Part shown: in pieces, positions 12,927-21,045 of the stretch
Layout: the number at the start of each line of letters is the position of its first letter
Position numbering within the stretch: the first letter of the stretch is position 1
DNA from: a bacterium
GTDB lineage: Bacteria > Patescibacteriota > Minisyncoccia > 1-14-0-10-42-19
DNA: 34,017 bases
Reading direction: 5' to 3'
Assembly: GCA_030690215.1 (NCBI GenBank)
Contig: JAUYHD010000015.1
Location: 1 to 34,017 of the forward strand
Translations under genes and position numbers: made by a program
The notes under the pieces: model-generated
The model's database searches: none
What the model was told of the DNA's origin: nothing
What the model saw: the letters and a program-made list of their open reading frames with translations, nothing else

Positions 12927-14156
12927 ATGAGCATTTTCCGTACCATTTATTCATTTCCGCGCGATCTCTCGCTTCTTCCCCGTTCAATTCGCTGGATTGC
13001 GCTCGTGATGTTCCTCTATTATCTCGGGTGGGGTATTATTGAGCCGTTTTTAGGCATCTATTTCAATGATTTATTTGATTCGTATACATCGGTAGGTATT
13101 ATTTTCTCGCTGTTGTATGTATTCTCAATGTTGCTTTCGCTTCCATTTGGCGACCTTGCCGATAAGGCATCAAAGCGGACCATTATGACCATCATTCTTA
13201 TTTGCTACGTGCCGATAGGTCCGTTCATCGCAACGATTCGTACGATAGGCCATGCCGTCCTTTTCCGCGTGTATCACGCATTTCTTGCAACGGGCCTGTG
13301 GTCGTCTACCGAGGCGTATGTTCGGAGCCATTCACCACGACGGCAGGCGTCAGAAGGCATCGGTTTTTTCGATATGGCTATTGCCGGCTCTTCGGTCGTA
13401 GGAGCGATTCTCGGAGGAATTCTTATTACGCGGTTCGGCATAGAGACGCTATTTTATATCATGCCGGTATTCAGTATCGGCGCGCTTATTGCCGTTTCGC
13501 GCTTACCGGATTCTGACGGCGCATTTTCATTGTTCGCGGGTATAAAGGATGTGTTTCGACAGCGATTGTTTCGCCACGAGTTCCGTGATTTTTTCTCCGT
13601 CCCCGGAACAATCTATCTTACAGCGCTTTCTTTTTTGTATCATGTTGCGGCCGCGGGCGTTATCGTGCTCTTGCCGCTCGTATACCGCGCGCTTGGGGTA
13701 TCGCTTTGGGAGATAGGTATTATTTACGCGGTGTTTATGATGCCGGCATTTTTTGAAGGACCATTTTCCGTTATTGCCGACCGGGCGAATAAAAAAACAC
13801 TCTTTTTGCTTGGCGCGGGAGCAGCGATTCTGATAGAGTTTTCAATGGTGTGGGCACATTCAGTTATTGCTCTTTTCGGCTTTTCACTGTTGCTCGGTAT
13901 TGCGTTCGCGCTTGTGCGTCCGCTTATTGAAGGCATGATGACGAACTGCATGCCGCCAGCGCAGGTCGGCGAGTTTAACGGCGTGTACCGTTCGTTTGTA
14001 CTCTTGGCGCTTGCTATCGGGTCCTTTGTCATTGGTCCGGTCGCCGACGCCTTTACTATACAAACACCGTTCTTTATCGGCGCGGTGTTGATGTGTATTT
14101 TTTTTATTGTTGCGATGTTCCTTCCGCGCGCACTTCTTGAATCAGACAAGGCTTGA
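12927..14156 (+). CDS. Major facilitator superfamily transporter
   Basis: A 409-residue integral membrane protein with about 12 predicted helices in two halves. The MFS motif A is visible between helices 2 and 3 (GDLADKASKRTIM) and recurs in the second half (SVIADRANKKTLF), supporting the two-fold repeat. Helix 1 is WIALVMFLYYLGWGIIEPFL. Central residues about 200-225 form the cytoplasmic loop (LFAGIKDVFRQRLFRHEFRD). The substrate cannot be deduced; drug or sugar efflux are both possible. It is transcribed with or just after gpmI, from a -10 box in the gpmI stop codon, and a terminator at 14195-14225 follows. No Shine-Dalgarno sequence is evident. Confidence 0.85.
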   Translation: MSIFRTIYSFPRDLSLLPRSIRWIALVMFLYYLGWGIIEPFLGIYFNDLFDSYTSVGIIFSLLYVFSMLLSLPFGDLADKASKRTIMTIILICYVPIGPFIATIRTIGHAVLFRVYHAFLATGLWSSTEAYVRSHSPRRQASEGIGFFDMAIAGSSVVGAILGGILITRFGIETLFYIMPVFSIGALIAVSRLPDSDGAFSLFAGIKDVFRQRLFRHEFRDFFSVPGTIYLTALSFLYHVAAAGVIVLLPLVYRALGVSLWEIGIIYAVFMMPAFFEGPFSVIADRANKKTLFLLGAGAAILIEFSMVWAHSVIALFGFSLLLGIAFALVRPLIEGMMTNCMPPAQVGEFNGVYRSFVLLALAIGSFVIGPVADAFTIQTPFFIGAVLMCIFFIVAMFLPRALLESDKA

Positions 14157-14180
14157 CATACGGGAGTGTCCTGCTATACT
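14153..14180 (+). promoter_or_regulatory. Strong promoter immediately before a terminator, upstream of nusA
   Basis: TTGACA (14153-14158) overlaps the MFS stop codon; TATACT (14175-14180) follows after 16 bp. The predicted start near 14187 lies 8 bases before the terminator stem at 14195. This could be an attenuated nusA promoter. Confidence 0.6.
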
Positions 14181-14194
14181 GTAGGTATATTATT

Positions 14195-14225
14195 AGTCCG
14201 CTTGGATAGAGCGGGCTTTCTTTTT
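14195..14225 (+). terminator. Intrinsic terminator or attenuator ahead of nusA
   Basis: AGTCCGCTT (14195-14203) pairs with the AGAGCGGGCT side (14208-14217) through nine pairs including G-T wobbles, followed by TTCTTTTTA. It ends MFS transcripts and any transcript from the adjacent promoter. Its T-tract overlaps the first arm of the stem at 14223. Confidence 0.75.
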
Positions 14226-14283
14226 AGGGATTTGCTCGCAAAAACAAGCGGAACGCGCAGTTTGAGCGACGGCAAAACCTAAA
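14223..14283 (+). ncRNA. Conserved stem, copy A (upstream of nusA)
   Basis: A 61-nt stem: TTTAGG with CCTAAA, a GA/A bulge, TTTGC with GCAAA, a CG bulge, TCGC with GCGA, an AA/GA internal loop, AAAC with GTTT, then a 14-nt loop. The copy at 24188-24247 keeps the same helices and bulge positions while six base pairs change on both sides, which is evidence that the fold itself is selected. Whether it acts as RNA or as single-stranded DNA is unknown. Confidence 0.6.
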
Positions 14284-14542
14284 CCCAGCACATAACATTA
14301 TGTATTACGTCTATATTTTAAAAAATCAGGCAAAGAGCGAAATATATATTGGGTATTCCAATGACTTGCAGCGGCGACTGAAAGAACATAGATCAAAAAA
14401 TCCTGAATTGGTATATTATGAAGCGTATAAATCAGAGTAAGATGCAAGAATACGGGAAGCAAAATTGAAGCAACATGGGCAAACGAAACGCCGATTAAAA
14501 GAGAGGATCCAGCTCAGTCTTACATAATGTTATGTGCTGGGT
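14283..14542. mobile_element. 260-bp GIY-YIG micro-element with 21-bp perfect terminal inverted repeats
   Basis: The 21 bases at 14283-14303 (starting ACCCAGCACATAAC) are repeated exactly in inverse orientation at 14522-14542. The inverted repeats contain the start codon and overlap the stop codon of the enclosed GIY-YIG gene, so the element is only the gene plus its ends. It sits between two modules that are present without this gene at 24188-24407, which marks it as a separate insert. Confidence 0.7.
14300..14527 (+). pseudogene. GIY-YIG nuclease-domain gene with an in-frame stop
   Basis: Read from ATG 14300, 75 codons give a small stand-alone GIY-YIG (UvrC N-terminal/URI-like) domain: MYYVYILKN with the GIY-type YVY, then IYIGYSNDLQRRLKEH with the YIG-type YIG and the catalytic Arg of the RRLxxH helix, then YYEAY, DARIREAKLK and a basic tail. 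Codon 47 (14438-14440) is TAA where the family usually has a residue between SE and DAR (SExDARxRE), so one substitution would restore the gene. The tail after the stop still reads as conserved sequence, so the inactivation looks recent, or the base is a sequencing or assembly error, or the codon is recoded. GIY-YIG proteins nick DNA; this one may once have mobilised the surrounding inverted repeats. Confidence 0.75.
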
Positions 14543-14543
14543 A

Positions 14544-14659
14544 CTCACATTAAAACAAAATTATTTCCCGATATCTATCAAAAAATATAATAAAGGATAT
14601 CGGGATCCCGACTTCATTATTGAAATATAGTATAATGTGCGTCGGGACATTATCATTCA
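14544..14659 (+). promoter_or_regulatory. Duplicated promoter/leader module, copy A (nusA)
   Basis: About 116 bp nearly identical to 24291-24407 upstream of pilC. It contains a CCCGATATC/GATATCGGG hairpin (14567-14604 region), a second stem CCCGAC/GTCGGG (14607-14612 with 14641-14646), and between those arms the -10 box TATAAT (14631-14636). The predicted leader is about 30 nt. Both copies reach TTGGC-ATG at the downstream start codon. Confidence 0.7.
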
Positions 14660-14671
14660 TTTATCTTTGGC

Positions 14672-16054
14672 ATGTTAACAGACATAAAAATATTTAAGGC
14701 AGCACTCGAACAGCTTGAAGTTGATCGGGGGGTGCCTCGCGAAAAAATTATTGAAGCGATTGAAATGGCGCTTGCGGCAGCCTACAAGAAAGAGTATGGG
14801 AAAAAAGACCAAATTGTACGCGCTCATTTTGATTTTGAAAAAGGAAACGCGCGCTTTGAACAGGTAAAAATAGTTGTGGACGAGTCAATGATTAAAAGCG
14901 AAGAAGAGATTGCCGAAGAAACGCGCGTGCGCGAAGAAAAAATGCTTGAAGCGAAAGAAAAAGGAGAAGAATATCGGGAAGAACGGAGAGAAGAGGAAGA
15001 AATTTCTACCGTAGGAAAAGGGGAGGAAGTCCATCGCAAAGTTCGTTTTAATCCGGAGCGTCATATTATGGCTGATGAGGCAAAAAAGATAAAAAAAGGC
15101 GTTTCCCTCGGCGAGGAGCTTGTGTTTCCTTTGGAATACAAAGAGGAATATGGCCGCATTGCGTCTCAAACCGCCAAGCAGGTTATTATCCAGCGCATTC
15201 GCGAAGCGGAACGCGAATCCGTATTTGACGAGTATAAGGGGAAGGAGGGCGAAGTGATATCGGGTACTGTGCAGCGGATAGAAAACCGAAGCGTATTTTT
15301 GGATTTAGGGCGCGCAACCGCTATTCTTCCGTTTGATGAGCAGGTTCGCGGCGAGCGCTATCGTATTGGAGAGCGGATTAAAGCATATCTGCTTTTAGTG
15401 GAAAAAACAGCGCGTGGCACAAACATGTATCTTTCGCGTTCCCACCCCCGCTTTTTAATGAAACTCTTTGAGATTGAAGTGCCCGAAATTGCCAATGAAG
15501 TTGTTGAAATAAAATCGGTTGCGCGGGAATCGGGGTCGCGTTCCAAAGTCGCCGTTTTCTCGCATGACCCGAATGTGGATCCTGTGGGTTCTTGTGTGGG
15601 GCAAAAAGGGATTCGCGTAGGGACGATTATTAATGAATTAGGCGGAGAAAAAATAGACATTATTGAATGGTCTGAAGAGCCAGGGGCGTTTATTGCGCAC
15701 GCGCTTTCTCCCGCGCGTGTTCTTGATGTGGAAATGAAGGAATCTCGCAAGGAAGCCGCAGTTACAGTCGCTGACGACCAATTGTCTCTTGCGATTGGAC
15801 GGGCGGGACAGAATGTTCGGCTTGCCGCAAAGCTCACCGGTTGGAAGATTGATATTCGTTCCCGCCAAGGCGAATCAGTAGCACAGGCGGACGAAGAAGG
15901 AACAACAAATGTGGAAGAAGCATCAGAAGCACCAAAAGAAGCAGAGCAGAAGAGTGATACGCAAAAGAAAGTGAAAGCGAAAGAGAAGAAAAAAGACGCG
16001 TCTCTTCTGCAAGAAGCCAGTACAAAAACAGAAAAAGAATCGCACGAAGCATAA
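14672..16054 (+). CDS. nusA: Transcription termination/antitermination factor NusA
   Basis: A 460-residue NusA. The N-terminal RNAP-binding domain (about 1-150) carries a charged, helical acidic insertion around 65-118 (EEEIAEETRVREEKMLEAKE...). An S1 domain follows (about 190-260; GEVISGTVQRIENRSVFLDL), then KH1 (about 280-345; DPVGSCVGQKGIRVGTIINE) and KH2 (about 345-410; LSLAIGRAGQNVRLAAKLTG). A 45-residue Lys/Glu/Ala-rich tail ends the protein. NusA binds RNA polymerase and stimulates pausing and hairpin termination. A promoter-terminator pair and a duplicated leader lie upstream. NusA is known to control its own synthesis through leader termination in some bacteria, so a feedback role for 14195-14225 is a reasonable inference. 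Confidence 0.96.
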   Translation: MLTDIKIFKAALEQLEVDRGVPREKIIEAIEMALAAAYKKEYGKKDQIVRAHFDFEKGNARFEQVKIVVDESMIKSEEEIAEETRVREEKMLEAKEKGEEYREERREEEEISTVGKGEEVHRKVRFNPERHIMADEAKKIKKGVSLGEELVFPLEYKEEYGRIASQTAKQVIIQRIREAERESVFDEYKGKEGEVISGTVQRIENRSVFLDLGRATAILPFDEQVRGERYRIGERIKAYLLLVEKTARGTNMYLSRSHPRFLMKLFEIEVPEIANEVVEIKSVARESGSRSKVAVFSHDPNVDPVGSCVGQKGIRVGTIINELGGEKIDIIEWSEEPGAFIAHALSPARVLDVEMKESRKEAAVTVADDQLSLAIGRAGQNVRLAAKLTGWKIDIRSRQGESVAQADEEGTTNVEEASEAPKEAEQKSDTQKKVKAKEKKKDASLLQEASTKTEKESHEA

Positions 16055-16090
16055 TGCGAACATTAATCATTAGACATGTAACATTATTCT

Positions 16091-18130
16091 ATGGATACTC
16101 CAGCCTCCCTCTCTCTTATTATAGGTATTAGTATACTCGGCATTTTTTTTGCGCTTGGGATGCGAAGCCGTGTTTCTCGCGCGCCCTCGGGCAACGAAGA
16201 TATGCGCCGTATCGCGTCTGCCATCCAAGAAGGAGCGCGGGCATATATGCGCAGGCAGTATATAAATGTAGGGTATGTTTCTGTTGCTCTTACTATTATA
16301 TTGTTTCTTTTTCTTGGCTGGACAACCGCGCTTGGCTTTGTGATTGGGGCGGTTGCGTCCGCTCTTGCCGGCTACCTAGGAATGATGACAGCGGTGTTTG
16401 CTAATGTGCGTGTCAGCGAGGCTGCGCGTTCGGGCGTATCTGCCGCATTCCGGTTGGCATTTTATGGCGGGTCAGTAACCGGATTTTTGGTGGTAAGTTT
16501 AGCGCTTCTTGTTGTCGCGGGGTTTTGGTTTTTGTTTGGCGATATTTCAGCATTGATTGGGCTTGGGTTTGGCGGTTCTTTGATTTCGGTGTTTTCTCGA
16601 CTTGGCGGAGGGATTTATACGAAGGGCGCGGATGTCGGCGCTGACTTGGTGGGTAAAGTTGAGGCAGGAATTCCTGAAGATGATCCGCGTAATCCCGCGG
16701 TGATTGCCGATAACGTGGGAGATAATGTCGGAGATTGCGCGGGAATGGCAGCTGACCTTTTTGAAACGTACGCGGTGACCTTGATTGCGGCGATGCTTTT
16801 GGGGTCGTTGATTTTCCCTGGTGTGAACGCCGCGATTTTATATCCTCTTCTGTTGGGGGCGTATGGGCTGGTTGCGTCAATGATAGGCGTTCTATTTGTA
16901 AAAGCTGAACATAAGCGGTCAATCATGAAGGGTCTATATAAGGGGCTTATCGCGTCGGGGGTTCTTTCACTTATTTTCTTTTATCCTTTCACCAGACTTT
17001 TTGTAAAATCCACAAATCTTCCCATTTCTTTTTTGGGCGATGACATCGCCCCGCTGTTAGGAAGCGCGGGGATGCTCTATGGGGCAGCGCTCGTGGGGCT
17101 TATAGTAACGCTTCTTATTGTTGTATCCACGGAATACTATACGTCTAAAAATTTTAGGCCGGTACAATCAATTGCGAAAGCGTCAGAATCCGGACATGGC
17201 ACAAACATCATTACCGGACTTGCTATGTCCATGGAAGCAACTATTTTCCCGATTATCGTGATTGCGTTGGGGACGCTTGTTGCGTGGTGGCTTTTTGGCG
17301 TATACGGCATCGCAATTGCCGCGGTGTCCATGCTTTCCTTGACCGGTATTATTGTCGCCATTGATTCGTTCGGTCCTATTACCGATAACGCGGGCGGGAT
17401 TGCGGAGATGAGCGGTATGTCTCGTGAGGTGCGTGATACAACTGACGCGCTTGATGCCGTTGGCAATACGACGAAAGCGATTACAAAAGGATACGCCATT
17501 GCGTCTGCGGGGCTTGCGGCCCTCGTGCTTTTCAGTTCGTATATTTTTGATATTGAGAAATTGGGCGGAGTCGTTTCATTTGAATTATCCAACCCTCTTG
17601 TGCTTGTCGGGATTTTTTTTGGCGCGATGCTCCCGTATTTCCTCGGCGCGCTTTCTATGCAGGCGGTAGGGAAAGCCGCGCAAAGCATTATTATCGAGGT
17701 GCGCCGCCAATTTAAAGAAATGCCGGGCATTATGCAAGGGACCCAAAAACCGGATTATGCTCGTGCCGTGGATATTGTGACGCGAGCGGCGCTCAAAGAA
17801 ATGATTTTGCCCGCGCTCGTGCCGATTGCCGTCACTTTGTTTGTTGGTTTCGCGTTTGGGTTGGAAGCGCTTGGCGGGCTTTTGATTGGTGTTATTGTAA
17901 CGGGGCTTTTTGTAGCGCTCTCTATGACCGCCGGAGGAGCTGCGTGGGATAATGCGAAAAAATTTATTGAGGAGGGAAATTACGGAGGGAAGGGCTCTTT
18001 TACCCATCAGGCGGCAATAACCGGAGATACGGTCGGCGATCCATACAAAGATACGGCAGGTCCCGCGATTAACCCAATGATTAAAGTGGTAAATATTGTC
18101 GCATTATTGATTCTTACGTTTCTTGTGTAA
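16091..18130 (+). CDS. hppA: Membrane-bound proton-pumping pyrophosphatase (K+-independent type)
   Basis: A 679-residue polytopic enzyme (about 15-16 helices) that uses pyrophosphate hydrolysis to pump ions. Diagnostic motifs: [20 protein letters not shown] and the following [20 protein letters not shown] (about 175-220), [18 protein letters not shown], and [18 protein letters not shown] near the end, holding the Mg-PPi-binding aspartates and lysines. The subfamily switch reads [10 protein letters not shown], with Lys at about residue 462 and Thr at 465; K+-independent H+-pumps have Lys/Thr there, K+-dependent enzymes Ala/Gly. It is 36 bp after nusA and 11 bp before tig, so probably co-transcribed. 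It would conserve energy as a proton gradient in a cell with few respiratory options. Confidence 0.96.
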   Translation: MDTPASLSLIIGISILGIFFALGMRSRVSRAPSGNEDMRRIASAIQEGARAYMRRQYINVGYVSVALTIILFLFLGWTTALGFVIGAVASALAGYLGMMTAVFANVRVSEAARSGVSAAFRLAFYGGSVTGFLVVSLALLVVAGFWFLFGDISALIGLGFGGSLISVFSRLGGGIYTKGADVGADLVGKVEAGIPEDDPRNPAVIADNVGDNVGDCAGMAADLFETYAVTLIAAMLLGSLIFPGVNAAILYPLLLGAYGLVASMIGVLFVKAEHKRSIMKGLYKGLIASGVLSLIFFYPFTRLFVKSTNLPISFLGDDIAPLLGSAGMLYGAALVGLIVTLLIVVSTEYYTSKNFRPVQSIAKASESGHGTNIITGLAMSMEATIFPIIVIALGTLVAWWLFGVYGIAIAAVSMLSLTGIIVAIDSFGPITDNAGGIAEMSGMSREVRDTTDALDAVGNTTKAITKGYAIASAGLAALVLFSSYIFDIEKLGGVVSFELSNPLVLVGIFFGAMLPYFLGALSMQAVGKAAQSIIIEVRRQFKEMPGIMQGTQKPDYARAVDIVTRAALKEMILPALVPIAVTLFVGFAFGLEALGGLLIGVIVTGLFVALSMTAGGAAWDNAKKFIEEGNYGGKGSFTHQAAITGDTVGDPYKDTAGPAINPMIKVVNIVALLILTFLV

Positions 18131-18141
18131 CACATGTGTGT

Positions 18142-19239
18142 ATGGGAGCAGTTATAAAAGAAATTTCTTCATCACAGATTGAAATCACCGTAGAAATTCC
18201 CGCGGTTGATTTTGAGAAGGAGTACAAACGAACTCTTGAACGATATAATAAAGAGCTCAAGATTCCCGGATTTCGTTCCGGGCATATTCCCGAGAATATT
18301 CTTCGCGAGAAAGTGGGAGAGGGCACGCTTCTTCAGGACGCTGCCGAAGACGCAATCCAGGCATGGTATGAAAAGTTTCTTGCGGAAAAAAATATTGAAG
18401 CGATCGGCGCTCCCAATGCTTCTATCACGAAAATGGCGCGTAATAACCCCTTGGGCGTAACATTGATTACGGCGACTATGCCGAAATTTGTTTTGCCGGA
18501 CTATAAAGGAATCGCGAAAGAAGTTATGGAGAAAAAAGTTGAGGTAACGGTTGAAGAAAAAGAAATTGACGATACGCTTGAACACCTTAAAAGCTCCCGC
18601 CAAAAGCGAGGCTCGCCAGAGGCGGCAAAGCTCAAAGCTCAAAACTCAAAAGTTGAGGAGCAAAGCTCAAAATCGGGGGAGGAACAACCGGACCAGGAGG
18701 CCGTAAATGATATTCCGATAGATGACGAATTCGCGCGTAGCGTTGGCGATTTTAAGACGCTTGCGGAGTTACGCGAAGCCATTCGCGCAAATATAATGAT
18801 GGAGAAGGAAACAAAGAAAAAAGAAGAAAAGCGAATGATGATTCTTGAGCGCGTGGCGGAAAAAATAACCGTTACTATCCCCGATATTATGATTACGAGC
18901 GAAAAAAATAAAATGATGGGGGAACTGCGTTCTTCCATTGAGAATATGGGAATGAAATGGGATGATTATACGTCGCATGTAAAAAAAACAGAAGAAGAAA
19001 TAAAAAATGGATGGGGTGACCAAGCCCGAAAACGCGTTATGTTCGGGCTTATCTTACGGGCTCTTTCTAAGGAAGAAAACATCGTAGTTGATGATACAGA
19101 GCTTGATGCATTTGTGGAAAGATTGAAAAAACAATATGGCTACGAACATACAGACGCGCACGCCTCTGAACATCTTCGTGACTATGCATACGGCGTGTTA
19201 AAAAACGAAAAAGTGTTTCAGATGCTGGAACAGCAATAA
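18142..19239 (+). CDS. tig: Trigger factor lacking the PPIase domain
   Basis: A 365-residue ribosome-associated chaperone. The N-terminal ribosome-binding domain is intact (about 1-120), including the exit-tunnel signature PGFRSGHIP. The C-terminal helical arms are present (DEFARSVGDFKTLAELREAI onward, through VERLKKQYGYEHTDAHASEHL). Between them, the roughly 90-residue FKBP-type PPIase domain of standard trigger factors (about 430 residues) is missing. In its place is a short, low-complexity, Lys/Gln/Ser/Glu-rich linker (about 155-195), encoded by tandem CAAAGCTCAAAA-like DNA repeats (18627-18680). I start at ATG 18142; GTG 18136 is possible. It lies between hppA and a putative protease, near clpP. 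Confidence 0.92.
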   Translation: MGAVIKEISSSQIEITVEIPAVDFEKEYKRTLERYNKELKIPGFRSGHIPENILREKVGEGTLLQDAAEDAIQAWYEKFLAEKNIEAIGAPNASITKMARNNPLGVTLITATMPKFVLPDYKGIAKEVMEKKVEVTVEEKEIDDTLEHLKSSRQKRGSPEAAKLKAQNSKVEEQSSKSGEEQPDQEAVNDIPIDDEFARSVGDFKTLAELREAIRANIMMEKETKKKEEKRMMILERVAEKITVTIPDIMITSEKNKMMGELRSSIENMGMKWDDYTSHVKKTEEEIKNGWGDQARKRVMFGLILRALSKEENIVVDDTELDAFVERLKKQYGYEHTDAHASEHLRDYAYGVLKNEKVFQMLEQQ

Positions 19240-19246
19240 ATTTTAC

Positions 19247-20266
19247 ATGAAAGAGAATTTTTCTTCAATTGATAGATTGTACGGGAAGGATGTTGCGGCG
19301 GAGGAAAGAAAAGAAATTTTGAGTATGTACAAAAAAAATTTTGAAGACCAAGTCAATCATGAGGCATTCCAAGAACTGTTGATGCAAGAGCGCGAAAAAA
19401 CAAAAGAAGAAATTGAATTGATTGTTTTTTGTAATGAAAAAATAAATGCGTTACGAGGAAAATATGGCCTTGAGCCGTTTACGATTCCGGAGAGCAATTT
19501 CCATATTGTTCCAATGGAAAAATGGAAGGAAGGTATGGATTATGAAAAGAGTAATACGGCAGCATTTTTTAGTAATAGCTTGCAGGGGGTTGCGGCAATG
19601 GAAATTGATAACCCCCTCGCGTTTGCGAAAGGAGCATACCACGAGCTTATTCATTTTCACGGCTATCAGGCTCTTATGGTAGCAGAGCGGGAAGGCCGGA
19701 AGCTGAAAGATTATGATTATCGGTTTGGCATGGGCATGTTTAAAGAACGGGGAGAAGAAGGGCAGTTTTATTTTGAAAATATGAATGAGGCCCTCACCGA
19801 AGAGCTCGCAAAGCGTTTTATCGAAAATGAGTATGCGTCTGAAAATCCCCATCCGTTATTGCAAAAAGGAATACAGACAATTCGAAACTTACAAGAGGAG
19901 GCAAAAGAAAAAGTTTCAGGGTCAGATCTCGAAAAATCTATCACGAATCCCGAATTATATTATGCTCTATTACATGGGCGCATAGGTATAGACGAAGACC
20001 TCACATTAGGGAATCAATATTTTTTTTCTTACAAAAAACAGCGGTCAATTCTTAATACGTTGATTGATACGCTATACGAGCACAACAAAGAAAACTGTGA
20101 GGGCCGCGAAGCAATATTTGATATGTTTGTGAAGGCACATTTTACAGGGAATATATATGAACTTGGTAAAATGATAGATAGGAGCTTTGGGAAAGGGACA
20201 TTTAGAAAAATCGGCGAACTTGACGAAAATATTGAAGAACAAGAACAATTTATTAAGTCGTTATAA
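19247..20266 (+). CDS. Putative gluzincin-type metalloprotease, unknown family
   Basis: A 339-residue soluble, acidic protein without signal peptide or membrane helix. It carries HELIH (His132, Glu133, His136), a zinc-binding HExxH motif, in a helix [31 protein letters not shown] follows about 45 residues later, with Glu181 or Glu185 as a likely third ligand. This is the gluzincin arrangement, so a cytoplasmic zinc peptidase is plausible. I recognise no named family. The N-terminal 100 residues are helical and highly charged. It starts 7 bp after tig and ends 19 bp before clpP, an unusual place for an extra protease between chaperone and ClpP, suggesting a protein quality-control cluster. Function is inference from the motif. 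Confidence 0.65.
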   Translation: MKENFSSIDRLYGKDVAAEERKEILSMYKKNFEDQVNHEAFQELLMQEREKTKEEIELIVFCNEKINALRGKYGLEPFTIPESNFHIVPMEKWKEGMDYEKSNTAAFFSNSLQGVAAMEIDNPLAFAKGAYHELIHFHGYQALMVAEREGRKLKDYDYRFGMGMFKERGEEGQFYFENMNEALTEELAKRFIENEYASENPHPLLQKGIQTIRNLQEEAKEKVSGSDLEKSITNPELYYALLHGRIGIDEDLTLGNQYFFSYKKQRSILNTLIDTLYEHNKENCEGREAIFDMFVKAHFTGNIYELGKMIDRSFGKGTFRKIGELDENIEEQEQFIKSL

Positions 20267-20270
20267 ATGG

Positions 20271-20276
20271 TATAAT
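20271..20276 (+). promoter_or_regulatory. -10 element directly before clpP
   Basis: TATAAT at 20271-20276 ends 9 bases before ATG 20286, predicting a start site about 3 nt before the codon. There is no Shine-Dalgarno sequence. Confidence 0.5.
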
Positions 20277-20285
20277 AAAAATAGT

Positions 20286-20930
20286 ATGACAAACGAAACA
20301 TATAATTATCTTATCCCTACCGTGATTGAAAAATCGCAGTTCGGCGAGCGTGCGTATGATATTTATTCGCGTCTGCTCAAAGAGCGGATTATTTTTCTTG
20401 GCGGCCAGATTAATGACGGATTGGCGAATACTATCATTGCGCAATTTTTATTTTTGGAATCAGAGGACCCTAAAAAAGATATTTCGCTGTATATTAATTC
20501 TCCGGGCGGGTCTGTTTCGGCAACGCTTGCAGTGTATGATACGATGCAGCACATTAAACCCGATGTATCTACGATTTGCGTAGGGTTTGCGGCTTCGGGT
20601 GCCGCTATTCTTCTTGCCGCGGGCGAGAAAGGAAAGCGCTTTTCATTGCCGAATGCCGAAATTATGATTCACCAGGTGCTCGGAGCAGCAGAGGGGCAAG
20701 CGACCGAAATTGAGATTTCTGCCCGGCATATTTTACGGGTGAAGCAGAAATTAAATGAAATTTTGGCTCATCATACCGATCAGTCAATATCTACAATTGA
20801 AAAAGACACTGACCGGGATTTCTTTATGGAGCCGGAAGAAGCCCGCAAGTACGGTATTATTGATAAAATTGTTCGTTCTAAGAATGGTTCGAGTACAGAA
20901 GATCCCGCCTCCAAAAGAAAGAAAAAATAA
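20286..20930 (+). CDS. clpP: ATP-dependent Clp protease proteolytic subunit
   Basis: A 214-residue serine protease that forms the two-ring ClpP chamber fed by a Clp ATPase. The Ser-His-Asp triad is Ser104 (GFAASGAA), His129 (EIMIHQ) and Asp178 (TDRDFFM); the Ser-His and His-Asp spacings of 25 and 49 residues equal those in E. coli ClpP. The usual GQAASMGA reads GFAASGAA, a minor variation. The oligomerisation motif [10 protein letters not shown] and the [10 protein letters not shown] helix are intact. The C-terminal Lys-rich tail (PASKRKKK) is short and divergent. No ClpX or ClpC partner is in the window. ATG 20286 is chosen because the frame upstream overlaps the previous gene and the -10 box lies between. 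Confidence 0.95.
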   Translation: MTNETYNYLIPTVIEKSQFGERAYDIYSRLLKERIIFLGGQINDGLANTIIAQFLFLESEDPKKDISLYINSPGGSVSATLAVYDTMQHIKPDVSTICVGFAASGAAILLAAGEKGKRFSLPNAEIMIHQVLGAAEGQATEIEISARHILRVKQKLNEILAHHTDQSISTIEKDTDRDFFMEPEEARKYGIIDKIVRSKNGSSTEDPASKRKKK

Positions 20931-20946
20931 GATAACAGGGTATCGT

Positions 20947-20985
20947 AAAAAGAAAAGCTGTCCCTCTGGGCGGTTTTTCTTTTGT
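20947..20985 (+). terminator. Terminator of clpP
   Basis: AAAAGAAAA, GC and CCC on the left pair with GGG, CGG and TTTTTCTTTT on the right in an interrupted stem around CTCT, with further T after it. Confidence 0.6.
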
Positions 20986-21032
20986 TTCTTTGTAGTCCCC
21001 AGATTCATTTTCCATCAGAGCCCATTGCAATG

Positions 21033-21038
21033 TATAAT
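21033..21038 (+). promoter_or_regulatory. -10 element directly before the kinase-receiver-pilB operon
   Basis: TATAAT at 21033-21038 ends 7 bases before ATG 21046. No good -35 is seen. The unit starts right after the clpP terminator, so this is probably the operon promoter. Confidence 0.5.
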
Positions 21039-21045
21039 ATAGATA

